In this document: positions 42,001-49,518 of the stretch, piece after piece
Position numbering within the stretch: the first letter of the stretch is position 1
How the letters are laid out: each line of letters begins with the position of its first letter
Source of the DNA: Cololabis saira
Taxonomy: Eukaryota; Chordata; Actinopteri; Beloniformes; Belonidae
DNA length: 64,000 nt
Direction: 5' to 3'
NCBI RefSeq assembly: GCF_033807715.1
Contig: NC_084587.1
Location: 21,856,017-21,920,016 of the forward strand
Position numbers and translations under genes: made by a program
The notes under the pieces: model-generated
The model's database searches: none
The model's input: only the letters and a program-made list of their open reading frames with translations
Told to the model about the DNA's origin: nothing

Positions 42001-45000
42001 CGAAAAAAATGGCGGAAGCTCTGGCCGGCGGAGTTGTTGTTGTTCCGGCCAGAGTTAGTTGTGGGCGTGGTTTCACGCATCGCTCCCGTCGTTACGTAAC
42101 GACGGGAGCAGAATTTGAACGGCTCGTAGAAGTCACATCACACTGGACGGCTCATCCGGGCGGCTGTACAGACACTGCAGAATTTGGTTGCTTTCCTCCT
42201 TCTCTGAGTTGACAGGCTGAGGGGAGACCACTTTATATATGTTAAAGCAGAAAAAACTTGTTTTTCATAATAGGTCCCCTTTAAGTTTAAGGGTTGGCAT
42301 CAGCTGGAGAAGTAGATAGCAATGGACTGCTCAATCTCTTCAAACCTCTTCACAGCAGCAGAGTTTGAGATCATCCTAATTATTGGAAGAGAAAAGGCTT
42401 TTCATTCATAACTGCGCAGTAGCCTTCAGCATTCACCTCAGCAACAGATGTCTCGCTCCACTGTCCCTGAACGCCCACATGCCTCTGACTCACTCTCAGA
42501 ATTGACCTATTTTGAGAGATTGAGATATAATAATTGTTTTTCTATTGACAGCTGAAATACGGGAGCTTTAAAAAAGTGAAGCCCTATGACCCTGTTAACG
42601 GGTATAGTATATAGATGGATAAAAAGTAAAAAGAAATAGCATGAAATAAAATTATTAAGTTGTGGTCACGCTGAATCCAGGGGTTTATCATCTGAAATGA
42701 AATTTAAAAATAAATGTTGTCAGAATATCACTCAAGCACTGTAGTAAACTCCCAATAAACCTTTTGGATGACAATATTTTTTCTTTCTGATAATAAGACC
42801 ATTAAAAAAAATAATAAAAAAAAAATTCTGACTTAGTTTCCAGGTGGCACGGTGTGGCTGAGTAGGACCCAGATGCAGGAGACAAAGAGGCAGGAGTTCC
42901 AAAAACACTTGGGGCCCGATTTACTAAGATCCTAAATAAAGAGTACTAAATTTCGTGTGCACTGAAAAAGTTTGCGCGTGCTGTTGTTGTGTGTTTTGCG
43001 GGTGATCAACTAAGATTGCGTGCGCAATTGATAACAGGTGCAAACCGCAGTATTTAAATGAGGTGTTGCGCGTCTTACGGTTTGCGGCGCAAACTTTGCG
43101 CCATGGAGAGTGGATGGAAAGCAGGATATAGTCGCAAGCGCAAAATTAAATTTGACGAGTTGGAGTTATAGAGATATTAGTGGAAGAGGCAAATTGTTGT
43201 ATTCAGCACCCCTGCCGTGAAAAGCACCCCCTTGTATATTCAATGATAAGTAGACCAAGAAAAAAAACAACACACTGACACTTCAATATATTTATATATA
43301 CACACTCACACAAACACACTCCTTAGGAGTTTATATTATATATATTTACAAATATTATGGAAGACAACACAGTAAGCAGGCTATTAATTAATGACATCAA
43401 TAACCATTTACCCGATTTATTTATTTTTTACCCGAATCCATGTGCGCATTTAAACATGAATCATTAACACAAAAATGGACGCTAAACAGAACATGGACAA
43501 CAGAACATGAACAGAACACGGAATGAGAATATCATTTTTGTCAGACGAGGGGGCGCTTTTCACGGCAGGGGTGCTGAATACGGCACAACACCGGGGTATG
43601 ACTGCAGAACAAGTATAGGCGCACAATGAGAAACACTTTTTTCTCCATGAAAACAAGTGATTTATTTATTATCACAAATAAAAAAATGAATGTGCCTCCT
43701 GTGGCAACCTTTTGCTGAATAATACTCGATTTAACATTCAAATAAAATATTTCTCCTTTTGCATGTGCAGATTAGCACCTTCCTTTCGAACGTATTAAAT
43801 ACAGACGCAATCACAATCCACGCAAAAACCTTCAGGCTTGGTAAATCTCATTGCGCGTGGTAAATGGACCAATTTGCATCTTTCCCTCCCAGTATTTAGC
43901 GATTTCTGGTGGGTACGCCCCATATTGATTATTCATCAGGGCAAAAGTACTAAATGGATTGCGTGTGCTATTTTGCTCATTTGAGAGGCGCAGTCCTCTT
44001 TGCACGCTGTTAGTAGATCAGCTGGCACTTTGGTTTGTGGGTGCTGTCAAGTTTGCACACGTTTTTACGCACGCAAACCTTTAGTAAATCGGGCCCTTGG
44101 TTTCTTAACTTAACTCAAAGAAAATCTCATGTTTGTTGCTACCAGTTGGTTGGAAAAGCAGAGAACTACCTCTGCAAGTGGCCTTTCCACCACAGCGCTG
44201 TTAGATGACGTCTGCCTTTGAGCTGAGAGATCCACCTGACTTGTCTGACACAACATCACAGTCCAAGTTTGCACATGGCAGAAGTGGGATGCAACACAAG
44301 ATCCTTGCAGGACCAAATATCTAATAAATTCAGTGAAGAGTGGATTAACACAGAATCAAGGCTGATTATGGCAAATAAAGTCCCCGTAAATGCAGTGACT
44401 GTTAAGATGATAGTTGTATTATTAAATTTCAGTCAGTCATACGACAATTTGATGTCTATTCAACATTGTTCTTTCTCTTTGTTTACAAAGTGAGACATCA
44501 ACACTCTTCTTCTGTCTGAAGACATGTCAATGCTGTTTATCAATGGTTTAATCTGGGGAATGGTTACAAAAATAATCAATGAATGATTTATAATTTATGT
44601 TGAAGCTCTCAATGTACATTGGGCATGAGTTACCATGGTTACCAGGTTTTCACTGGTAATCCTGAATTTAGACTTGCTAGACCTCACCAACTTGCTTACT
44701 GCCCTTTGTAATACAATTATGCTTTAAAAGTTGGTGAATCCAACCAATATAGCGTGTTTTAATTCATTTTCCAAAAACTACACCCGAAAACAGAAGCAGT
44801 GTGGGAAAAACAGTATAATTAAATGTAGAACAAACATTAACAACAAGTCTCCTGCTGGCAACATTTTCAAACAAGCCACAAACTTTTTTTCTTTTTACTC
44901 TAATTTGATGAACTTTAACTCTAATCATTATAACTGAGGCCTGTGATTAATCATTCCCAATACCAGAATAAAGGACTTTGGAAATTTGCTTATAGCACAC

Positions 45001-48000
45001 CCGAATACTCAAGACTAGAAAACTGTCACACCTTCTGCTTTTATAGAAGTGGACACATTTACTGATGATCAATTAATTACGTGCGTTTGATTAGCAGCAG
45101 GCTCCTACTTAACTTCCCCACTCCTATCGTAGCGCGGAGGGAGTTTCTGCATTTTGGCTTAGCTTGTGTTATCAAATATTGAGCTGGCGCCTGTCATGCG
45201 TCCATGTTCACCTGAGGCTGTATTTACCTAATTTGAAGACCTCTCTGGGCCAAATGATTTGTTTTTTTTTTCAAGTAAGAATAGAAAATGAACAGAATGT
45301 TGGCTTCAAGTTTCTATGGGGTTTCAAGGTGATGAAAGTAAAATACACAGTTATTTTGGTAAAAAGGCTTGGAGTAGCCATAATCATTGGTTATGGTTGA
45401 GGAAGGAAGAAAGCATCTAAAGACATCTCTGCGCAAAAAGCTTCTCTCACACAGTGATTTTTATTTCTAGAAATGTAAGTTTTTCCATTTATCAAAGCAG
45501 TATGAGTTTTAAGGTTATCTTCCCAGATGTTTACAACAATACTGTTGAGTTTTTCTTTTTTTGATTTTTCTAAATCATTATTTGTCTAAATGAAAAATCC
45601 CATATACACGGACAACAGAAATCTTCTAATAGACAATAATTTTAAACTAAATTTACCACCCGTAGGCTCATTATTTTCCTGTGACGCTGATACTATTGTA
45701 CTTTTAAAATTGATCATAACTTTGACTGAGAATAGCCCCAGAATGACCTCTGAAAAGATTTCATAATTCAGTCTAAATGAGATTTATTACCGGCATGGGG
45801 ACATAAACCATTAAGGGAGGTAGCGTGGAGAAAAAGGGAAGAGACGCAACTTTAATTGGAGGAGTGACGGTTGCTTTCACCTTCGTCAGAGAAACGGATT
45901 AACCCCTGAACCCCCCCGCAGCAGTGCTAATCTGACCACCACTCAGACACCTTGGTTTCTCTTCCTGACACCTCTTAAAAAAATGACTTCCTAAGACGCG
46001 CTGTGCTTTGCTTCCCTCCCTCCCGGAGCTCTGCATGCTCATTCTGAAAGGTAATAAAAGTGGAAGAATAAATTGCATTACTCAATCTGGTGGTATCTGT
46101 TGGGAGGGTATTGTTTTGACAGGCTGCAGATGTGCACCTGGAAACATGGCTGCAGTTCACCAGTTAATCACAGTAGAAACTGTAAGTGACAATGACACCA
46201 CAACAGCAGGTGTGGGGGTACTGTGGAACTCAAGGAGGTGCTTAGAAAGAAGAAAAGAGATGTTTGGAAATATAAAATTAGTTTTACAGCTCTCCTCTGA
46301 ACGAGACCCGTGAATTTTCAACACAGCAAGAGATGAAACTCCTTCAAGTATTACCAGTTCCTGAAAACATACCTACATTTTCCCTGCACAGTCCTTGTCT
46401 TAATAAGCAAGGCGGTCAACATTTCTGTTTTGCCACAAAATGACTCTCATGCAGCTTGTATGGTATGTTTTGCTCGTCTTTACTTTGTCAAGAAAGACAG
46501 AGGCATATATTAACCTCATTGTCAGATACCGCTCACTGTTTTTCCCCTTATACAAACACCAAGACTGTTAATTCTTTAATCAAATATGACCTTTCAGAGA
46601 TGCTTCCTTGGTTTAATGTTGATTACATAGAGACTATCAAGTGAGTTTTATACAACGTAAAAGTGCCACTGCCTATCTGCTGTATTACAACAGAATCTAC
46701 ACAAATAAAAGTATTGTAAACTCTAATATTCTAAGGCCCCGACAGGGTGAATTTGTATAATTTAAATTTGAAAAAAGGAAAAAAAAACAGGAAGAACTTA
46801 AAAAGCAATTCTAATGGCCACTGCACTCAGGAATAAATAGTGATAGAATCGACAGTTGTCTCGTGTGTGAGTCATACCTGGCCCAGTCAGTAGATTATCT
46901 TCTCTGTCAATGCAGGAATGGTGTGCAGACTCGCAAACTAAGGGACACTGGGGATAAAGGCATGAAAAGAATCAAACAACAACATGAATGGTGGCAGGTG
47001 GGCTTTAATCATAAAGCATAACTGCATCCTTTTATTATTATTATTATTATAATTATCATTGTTTCTAAATCGTGGATGTACTGGCTTTTATTGACAGTAA
47101 AGGGACAGGAAATGTGAGCGAGAGAGAAGCACAAGACACACAGCAAGGGATCCGATAAAAAAAGATTTTTCAATAAAATAAAAAAAATGAACAAATAAAC
47201 AAATATATAGATTTGTGTGTTTTTATTTTCAGTATATAAAAAAATACTTTCATATGTCAGGGTTTCATCTTTTTTAACGGCCTTACTGTGATAGTGTCTC
47301 AACCTTATGAAGATTTGACTAAATGAATAAATAACTATAAATAACTGCTGAGGTGACCAACAGATATAATAACTGTACTGTCTTGCACAAACTAATTTGA
47401 CACTCTTAATATGACACTCACACATACTCATGAACTGTTCTCTGCAGAATGTCTCACAAACCTAAACATATGTGGGAATAAACAGTCTCCGATATGTTTT
47501 TGAGGTTTTCAAATGTGGTTTTAAAAGACTGCACAGCACTGAAACAGTTTTTAAAGACTTTTTTAAGCTTTAGCTCCTGACTTTATTGACTGTGTTATTT
47601 TCCTGCTATTAGTCTCTCAACTTTATACATTTTAACGAAAGAAGAGAAAAACTGAAGTGATGGTTTTTGGTTACATCATCACTGGGATCTCTTCATTCTG
47701 GATAGTCTGGGGTTCCTCCACAAAGCAAAAGTGACAGATACTACTACTACTACTACGACTACTTTTATCCAAAGTGACTTACATCTGAGAGAACAAAACC
47801 AGCAAGAAATCCCATAGGAGGGTCCAGCTGGATAAGTGCTGGTCAGACTGCTGTGAGTCCAGTTGGACACAGGTGCCGCCATGCTAGTGCTAGAATATTT
47901 TTGTATATATTTATTTCTTCAGATAACAATCTTTCTTCCTCGCTGTCAGTTCTCCCCTGTCTGATTAAACATTTTACATATCCAAACCACCAAACTGTCC

Positions 48001-49518
48001 CCAGAAAAACATTTTAATTGCAGCAAGGCATGATTCAAGACCCCAATCAATCCCATTCGCACCCACACCAACTCTGCGGTAAACAGTGTCCATTGAACAG
48101 AACATGCAAAACAACAAATGGCATTTAAAATTTCACACACTAAGATCTCTGATAATGAAAAAAAATTGTTAACAATGAGCCAAGGACCACAGCTGTGAAA
48201 GGAGCCTCATTGTAATTGCATGAGGTCGATGACTCTTTGGTGGCTAAAATATGTAAAGAGAAGTGGATCAAAGGTGGCTGGAGTCTCTTTCTTGTCTCAC
48301 TTGATTGTTTTTGCAGGGTTTGTGGGATATTCATGAGCAGCAGACACCAAAGCGATGGCAGGGAATGATCAAAGTGCCTCCGAGCACACTAAAAACACAC
48401 AAACATGCACAAGTGTTTAAGTTCTGGCAGCGCGGCGGTAAATATGACGTAGGTAGCTTCAACAAGAACTCCATTTCCCGTGAGGCTTCCCTGAGGTTTG
48501 TCAAATCCCTTTCGTCTTTCTTCCCTTCATCCTCTAAAACAGAAGCAACACACAGGAGGGGAAATGTGCTGTGACAACACACACATGCACGCACAAGCCA
48601 ACGCATTCATCATGAAGACATGGGCAGATTGTCAGTGACACTCTGGGGCTGAGCGGGGAACTTCCCCGTACCAGCAACAGGGGTGGGCCAGCCAGGCGCT
48701 AAGAACCCTTTGGCCAATTATATAAGACGGTGAATCACACACATGCACTCACACACTCACACTCACAAACACACACACACACACACGTAGGCCTGTTCTT
48801 TGCATATCTGAAACATCTTGAAAGCTCCTTCTTTACTATTTAATACCCAGTGGCTCAACAACAGACATTCACTTGACAAAACTCTCTCCACAAGGAGTAT
48901 AGAAAATAAAGCGAAGCAACAGTACATACAACTTAATTTCTGGTGTTCTTGCCCCCCATGCGGATGACACAATCTTTGGTGCACTAACAAATTATGAGGA
49001 AAAATGCTTTCTCTTTCCCTCCGTTGATTGTGCGAGTCTCTACTGAAGTTAAAGTAGCGCTATGCCCTGAATAAGATTAGAGTGGAGTAGAAGGGTAGTG
49101 GCTGCAAGGAAGCAACGTTCAGGAAATCTTTTGGTTAAATCAAATTGAATCTTTCAGGACTATCTGAAAAAAAAAAAAAATCTACCCAAACAGTGCTGTG
49201 TAAGTGTCCTTTTGGTTGATTTACAAATGTACTCTAGACATGGACATTACACATACGCTACACGGCTCATAAATCCTCATTAGGGTTTGCTTAAGTTTAT
49301 TGGAGGACATGGACAGAGCCTGTCTAATCCCAGTAAGTACAGAGCAAGTACAAATGCACTTGGTGCACAAATACGCCGGCTCTTCCTAGTCACGGTGCGG
49401 TTTTACCTTCTGTAAGGGTGTGTTGGTGGCGACGTGGTCCACTTCAACCTCCTCCATCTCCCCCATCTTCAGACGACTCACCACCACCCTTCCCGCTGAA
49501 CACACACCATCAGATGAC
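3771..49518 (-). CDS. inpp4b: Inositol polyphosphate-4-phosphatase type II, nine internal exons (partial gene)
   Basis: Seen: nine coding segments at 49518-49407, 46947-46878, 40220-40073, 33905-33775, 24597-24493, 21041-20933, 12975-12798, 5368-5009 and 3909-3771. Each is flanked by AG and GT on the minus strand, and the codon phase fits at every junction, so no exon needs to be missing between them. Known: INPP4 enzymes remove the 4-phosphate of PI(3,4)P2 to give PI(3)P. They have an N-terminal C2 domain, a middle region and a C-terminal Cys-X5-Arg phosphatase site. Inferred: this part runs from the end of or just after the C2 domain through the middle region. Start codon, most of the C2 domain and the catalytic exon are outside the window. 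Assigned to the B paralogue, not INPP4A, from [24 protein letters not shown] and [14 protein letters not shown]. Introns range from 1.1 to 9.2 kb. No frameshift or stop is seen, so the gene looks functional. Confidence 0.93.
3910..5008 (-). other. inpp4b intron h/i
   Basis: The shortest intron (1.1 kb), AT-rich, bounded by gtaatt and acttctcag. I see no repeat family or RNA gene in it. Confidence 0.8.
5009..5368 (-). CDS. inpp4b: inpp4b exon h with proline-rich repeated insert
   Basis: This 360-nt exon is exactly 120 codons, with acceptor tcctacag and donor gtaatt. It opens [26 protein letters not shown] and closes [15 protein letters not shown]; both ends are conserved in INPP4B. Between them is a low-complexity linker rich in Pro, Gln, His and Ser ([33 protein letters not shown]). 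It is about 50 residues longer than the mammalian linker as I recall it. Two 27-bp units at 5154-5180 and 5181-5207 are tandem copies. The frame stays open and both splice sites are sound, so the insert is likely translated. Confidence 0.93.
5154..5207 (-). repeat. In-frame 27-bp tandem duplication in inpp4b exon h
   Basis: Two adjacent 27-bp units start with ctgtggcctgg on the plus strand and differ at a few bases. They encode SPVQGFPGH and [10 protein letters not shown] weaker third match (NPVQAHHPG) lies upstream in the protein and the start of another (SPPTP) follows. The length is a multiple of three, so the frame is kept. Confidence 0.85.
6690..7165 (+). pseudogene. Non-LTR retrotransposon reverse transcriptase relic (Rex/L2-like)
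   Basis: Conceptual translation gives [20 protein letters not shown], then [20 protein letters not shown], then (frame change) [14 protein letters not shown]. Farther on is [12 protein letters not shown], the GAPQG-VLSP motif of LINE reverse transcriptases; the first parts match the LFT-IFN-SL--S-VP-C-K-ATI-PVPK stretch of the same enzymes. Several frameshifts, stops and deletions make it non-functional. Confidence 0.8.
9463..9481. repeat. (AATG)n microsatellite
   Basis: Short run of aatgaatgaatg in the intron between exons g and h. Confidence 0.8.
10600..11490 (+). repeat. Teleost interspersed repeat with two ~350-bp tandem units
   Basis: Starts with gggcccgagcacttacagtg, a head common in fish repeats. 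Unit 1 (from about 10826) and unit 2 (from about 11174) share tgtgcctcaagccccaca, ctcttggcgccatggccgaa, gttaatacggcccgaacc and taccgtggcgacgctaga. The offset is 348 bp, rising to 357 bp after a 9-bp insertion near 11303. The element is G+C-rich compared with its surroundings. Open frames across it are not conserved between units, so it is probably non-coding. Confidence 0.85.
11745..11870 (+). repeat. LINE 3' end fragment (GGATGG-type tail)
   Basis: Reads ccctgtgataagctggagat, tccagggtgcgcccc, cagctgggatggcctccagc and then gatggagggatgg. This is the usual 3' end of teleost L2/Rex-like LINEs. Confidence 0.7.
12510..12575 (+). repeat. Possible tRNA-SINE head fragment
   Basis: ctgtggtgttgtggttagca resembles the A-box region of tRNA-derived SINEs. 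No clear B box follows, so the call is weak. Confidence 0.3.
12798..12975 (-). CDS. inpp4b: inpp4b exon g
   Basis: This 178-nt exon has acceptor agcttcag and donor gtgagg. After the base completing Ser it reads [20 protein letters not shown], then [39 protein letters not shown]. The YQ-IYYSPE-TAKA-EVLS stretch distinguishes INPP4B from INPP4A (SIIYIPQDVVRAKEI). The heptad-like Leu spacing suggests a helical segment in the middle region of the protein. It ends in phase 0. Confidence 0.95.
12976..20932 (-). other. inpp4b intron f/g
   Basis: An 8.0-kb intron. Apart from the palindromic MITE at 16734-17057 I see no repeat I can name. The 131-codon open frame at 17925-18320 has no recognisable domain and no splice or promoter context. 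Stretches at 17380-17530 and 17690-17810 are rich in TAATTGA/ATTAATGA-type motifs. Confidence 0.7.
16734..17057. mobile_element. Palindromic Tc1/mariner-type MITE
   Basis: Flanked by TA on both sides (16732-16733 and 17058-17059). Both ends read CAGGACTGTCTCAGAAAATT. The arms remain near-identical for most of their length (for example tatgtcatacattctggatt and its complement), with about 35 bp missing from the right arm. It has no coding capacity. The internal loop lies around 16890-16930. Confidence 0.9.
20933..21041 (-). CDS. inpp4b: inpp4b exon f
   Basis: This 109-nt exon reads [20 protein letters not shown], then [16 protein letters not shown]. The [15 protein letters not shown] core is near-invariant in INPP4A and INPP4B. 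The donor is gtacaa. The acceptor is unusual: atatttgcag sits directly after a (CT)n microsatellite (complement of 21052-21086), which therefore acts as the polypyrimidine tract. It ends in phase 2; the codon is completed to Ser by exon g. Confidence 0.95.
21052..21086. repeat. (GA)n microsatellite forming the acceptor tract of inpp4b exon f
   Basis: An uninterrupted (AG)n run of about 35 bp. On the minus (transcribed) strand it is (CT)n and ends only 10 bases before exon f, so it sits where the polypyrimidine tract belongs. Confidence 0.95.
21344..21852 (+). mobile_element. PIF/Harbinger-type MITE, copy 1
   Basis: Terminal inverted repeats AGGCTGAATTATGCTTCTGC and its complement, flanked by TTA (21341-21343 and 21853-21855). 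The 3-bp TTA site is typical of PIF/Harbinger. The CpG-rich left part and an inner gattcactgtgactgg segment are shared, in inverse orientation, with the copy at 52307-52788. There is no transposase. Confidence 0.9.
21531..21646 (+). mobile_element. LINE/SINE 3' tail inserted into MITE copy 1
   Basis: 116 bp absent from the matching place in MITE copy 2, flanked by a 7-bp duplication gagcaac (21524-21530 and 21647-21653). Contains catgtaaagcaccatgtgtt, a (TAA)n run and aataaataaagtttgagttt, the 3' end of a common fish retroposon. A 5'-truncated retrotransposition is the simplest reading. Confidence 0.75.
21967..22350. mobile_element. MITE fragment (ACGTTTACATGCAC family)
   Basis: Left end cagtacgtttacatgcacta followed by gttgccttaatccaac matches a widespread fish MITE. 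The right end (cacatgtatactt near 22340) is only a poor inverted match, so the element is degraded or truncated. Confidence 0.5.
24493..24597 (-). CDS. inpp4b: inpp4b exon e
   Basis: This 105-nt exon has acceptor tgtgcag and donor gtactg. With two bases completing a Gly codon it reads [20 protein letters not shown], then [14 protein letters not shown]. The block SFK-S--K--K-LEF-P-NLH-QRM is diagnostic of both INPP4 paralogues. Two extra Cys replace the Ser residues I recall in the mammalian protein. It ends in phase 1, consistent with an Asp codon completed by the next exon. Confidence 0.93.
24985..25790 (+). pseudogene. LINE reverse-transcriptase C-terminal relic, interrupted by a hAT MITE
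   Basis: Translation shows [17 protein letters not shown] and [11 protein letters not shown] before position 25278. After 25512 it continues ITGYLLPSSLEDL, then [15 protein letters not shown], and [14 protein letters not shown] and [18 protein letters not shown] pieces. This is the LTWS-N---I-KKAQQRL ... LPSLEDLY ... LLPSGRRYR order of fish L2/Rex-like LINEs. Frameshifts and stops are present. Confidence 0.75.
25279..25503. mobile_element. Non-autonomous hAT element
   Basis: Flanked by a perfect 8-bp duplication cagaagat (25271-25278 and 25504-25511). Terminal inverted repeats begin CAGAGGTTTCCAATTC and CAGGAGTTTCCAATTC and extend about 45 bp to a catgttttagatg motif. This matches the fish hAT family with ends like ccaatcctggtcctc. 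It has no coding capacity and splits the LINE relic described above. Confidence 0.92.
25991..26748 (+). pseudogene. Dead hAT transposon with ZBED-like transposase remnant
   Basis: Ends TAGGGGTGG and CCACCCTTA are flanked by imperfect 8-mers (gttctgcg / gttatgct, 6 of 8 equal). From about 26188 the conceptual protein reads [16 protein letters not shown], stop, [20 protein letters not shown], then [14 protein letters not shown]: a BED zinc finger with C-x2-C (CRVC) and N-LF-HLKRKH-like features. Later pieces ([22 protein letters not shown], [33 protein letters not shown]) match the following part of hAT transposases. Most of the catalytic region is deleted. Confidence 0.8.
26831..27414 (+). mobile_element. 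MITE with small Myb/SANT-like ORF, copy 1
   Basis: Inverted ends CACCTTTTCCACCGAAACTG and CTCCTTTTCCATCGAACCAG, about 48 bp long, flanked by TA. An open frame at 27028-27216 (62 codons) contains [20 protein letters not shown], reminiscent of the W--EET-ALL-IW start of Myb/SANT-like domains used by Harbinger accessory proteins. It is followed by about four ~21-bp units with CGGCGTAACTGATGTTTGC / GTGACGTAATG. Superfamily unassigned. Confidence 0.75.
27213..27285 (+). repeat. ~21-bp tandem units with CRE-like TGACGTAA
   Basis: Successive units gcagcggcgtaactgatgtt, gcggcgacgtaactgaggtc, gcagcggcgtaactgatgtt and gcagtgacgtaatgatg. The last holds a TGACGTAA match to the CREB/ATF site. The copy at 35820-35880 has three units. 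Confidence 0.75.
33775..33905 (-). CDS. inpp4b: inpp4b exon d
   Basis: This 131-nt exon has acceptor gtctgcag and donor gtatga. The first base completes an Arg codon begun by exon c. It then reads [57 protein letters not shown] is shared almost exactly with INPP4B of other vertebrates and with the related ELGELSPCWESLR of INPP4A. Predicted to be helical, from the spacing of Leu/Ile. It ends in phase 1. Confidence 0.95.
34965..35040 (-). repeat. Possible antisense LINE tail
   Basis: catgcatccatccaccaatt followed by ccagtcccagctgagact is the approximate reverse complement of the CAGCTGGGA...GGATGGATG tail seen near 11745-11870. Degenerate. Confidence 0.4.
35483..36007 (+). mobile_element. MITE with small ORF region, copy 2 (5' truncated)
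   Basis: Homologous to 26831-27414 from gggccagtgctgagtttgga to the right end tggtggaaaaggggta. The left inverted repeat is lost. The region matching the small ORF keeps gatgcagcaaagcagctgtg but has lost the reading frame start. Three CRE-like units remain near 35820-35880. Confidence 0.85.
36232..36420. repeat. Possible hAT-derived fragment
   Basis: gagcagtgcttttcaacttt followed by a ccaaaaataccaccgcgacc stretch resembles a fish hAT end. The opposite end was not found. Confidence 0.4.
40073..40220 (-). CDS. inpp4b: inpp4b exon c
   Basis: This 148-nt exon has acceptor gctcacag and donor gtacgt. It starts with two bases that complete the codon left by exon b (V), then reads [48 protein letters not shown]. 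The NPVCK-YRF and REQM-E--LSF-IPK patterns are among the clearest INPP4B signatures in the window. INPP4A has AICRMYRF at the same place. It ends in phase 2. Confidence 0.93.
41681..42280. mobile_element. piggyBac-type MITE with TTAA target site
   Basis: Ends AGGGGACCTATAATGG and ATAATAGGTCCCCT are flanked by TTAA on both sides (41677-41680 and 42281-42284), the piggyBac hallmark. The 600-bp body has a CpG-rich centre with two strong inverted repeats (42019-42054 and 42082-42109). No transposase is present. Confidence 0.88.
42082..42109. repeat. Perfect 28-bp palindrome in the piggyBac-type MITE
   Basis: gctcccgtcgttac is followed at once by its exact reverse complement. The centre is gttacgtaac. 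A second stem (ctctggccgg ... ccggccagag, 42019-42054) lies just before it. Confidence 0.95.
42912..44096 (+). mobile_element. Harbinger-like element, non-autonomous, interrupted
   Basis: Ends GGGCCCGATTTACTAA and TTAGTAAATCGGGCCC are flanked by the triplet TTG on each side (42909-42911 and 44097-44099). Subterminal G/T-rich motifs such as gtttgcgcgtgc and gcacgcaaacc are roughly inverted. Near 43103 a start codon opens [20 protein letters not shown] before a stop, reminiscent of the N-terminus of Harbinger Myb-like proteins. A 383-bp second element interrupts it right after this peptide. Confidence 0.78.
43199..43581. mobile_element. MITE nested inside the Harbinger-like element
   Basis: Inverted ends GTATTCAGCACCCCTGCCGT and its complement continue to gaaaagcaccccc / gggggcgcttttc, about 36 bp in all with one mismatch. 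The inner part is AT-rich. The target duplication is unclear, so the family is not assigned. Confidence 0.8.
46878..46947 (-). CDS. inpp4b: inpp4b exon b
   Basis: This is a short 70-nt exon, too short to stand out as an open frame. The acceptor is atccccag and the donor gtatga. It begins in phase 0 directly after the K that ends exon a and reads [20 protein letters not shown], then TGP plus one base. The CxLVCE opening and the xDNL motif match the INPP4B segment between the C2 region and the NPVCK block. Phase and position between exons a and c support it more than its weak length-based signal does. Confidence 0.85.
46948..49406 (-). other. inpp4b intron a/b
   Basis: A 2.5-kb intron. It has (TTA)n at 47034-47050, (CTA)n at 47738-47755 and (CA)n at 48768-48786. 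A probable interspersed repeat lies around 47735-47880 (cttttatccaaagtgactta ... gtccagttggacacaggtg). Confidence 0.7.
47735..47880. repeat. Interspersed repeat fragment, class unknown
   Basis: The phrases ttttatccaaagtgacttac and gagtccagttggacacaggt recur in many fish genomic sequences in my memory. No termini are visible. Confidence 0.4.
49407..49518 (-). CDS. inpp4b: inpp4b exon a (end of or just after the C2 region)
   Basis: The acceptor ccctgcag precedes and the donor gtaaaa follows. The 112-nt exon opens with the last base of a split codon and ends in phase 0. It encodes SSDGV, then [20 protein letters not shown], ending TPLQK. This aligns with the INPP4B segment around KMGEIEDGEADH, which lies at the end of or just after the C2 lipid-binding domain. 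The stretch between SSDG and KMGE is less conserved ([11 protein letters not shown]) than the flanking part. It is the most upstream exon I can see; the preceding exon must end in phase 2 and was not found in the 14.5 kb up to the window edge. Confidence 0.88.

Larger units (their letters stand above)
40221..46877 (-). other. inpp4b intron b/c
   Basis: A 6.7-kb intron. It contains a piggyBac-type MITE (41681-42280) and a nested Harbinger/MITE pair (42912-44096). The rest is AT-rich with no recognised feature. Confidence 0.75.

Noticed and set aside
3771..49518. Assignment of the gene to INPP4A
   Set aside because: Exons c, g, h and i fit INPP4B-specific stretches ([28 protein letters not shown]) better than the INPP4A equivalents.
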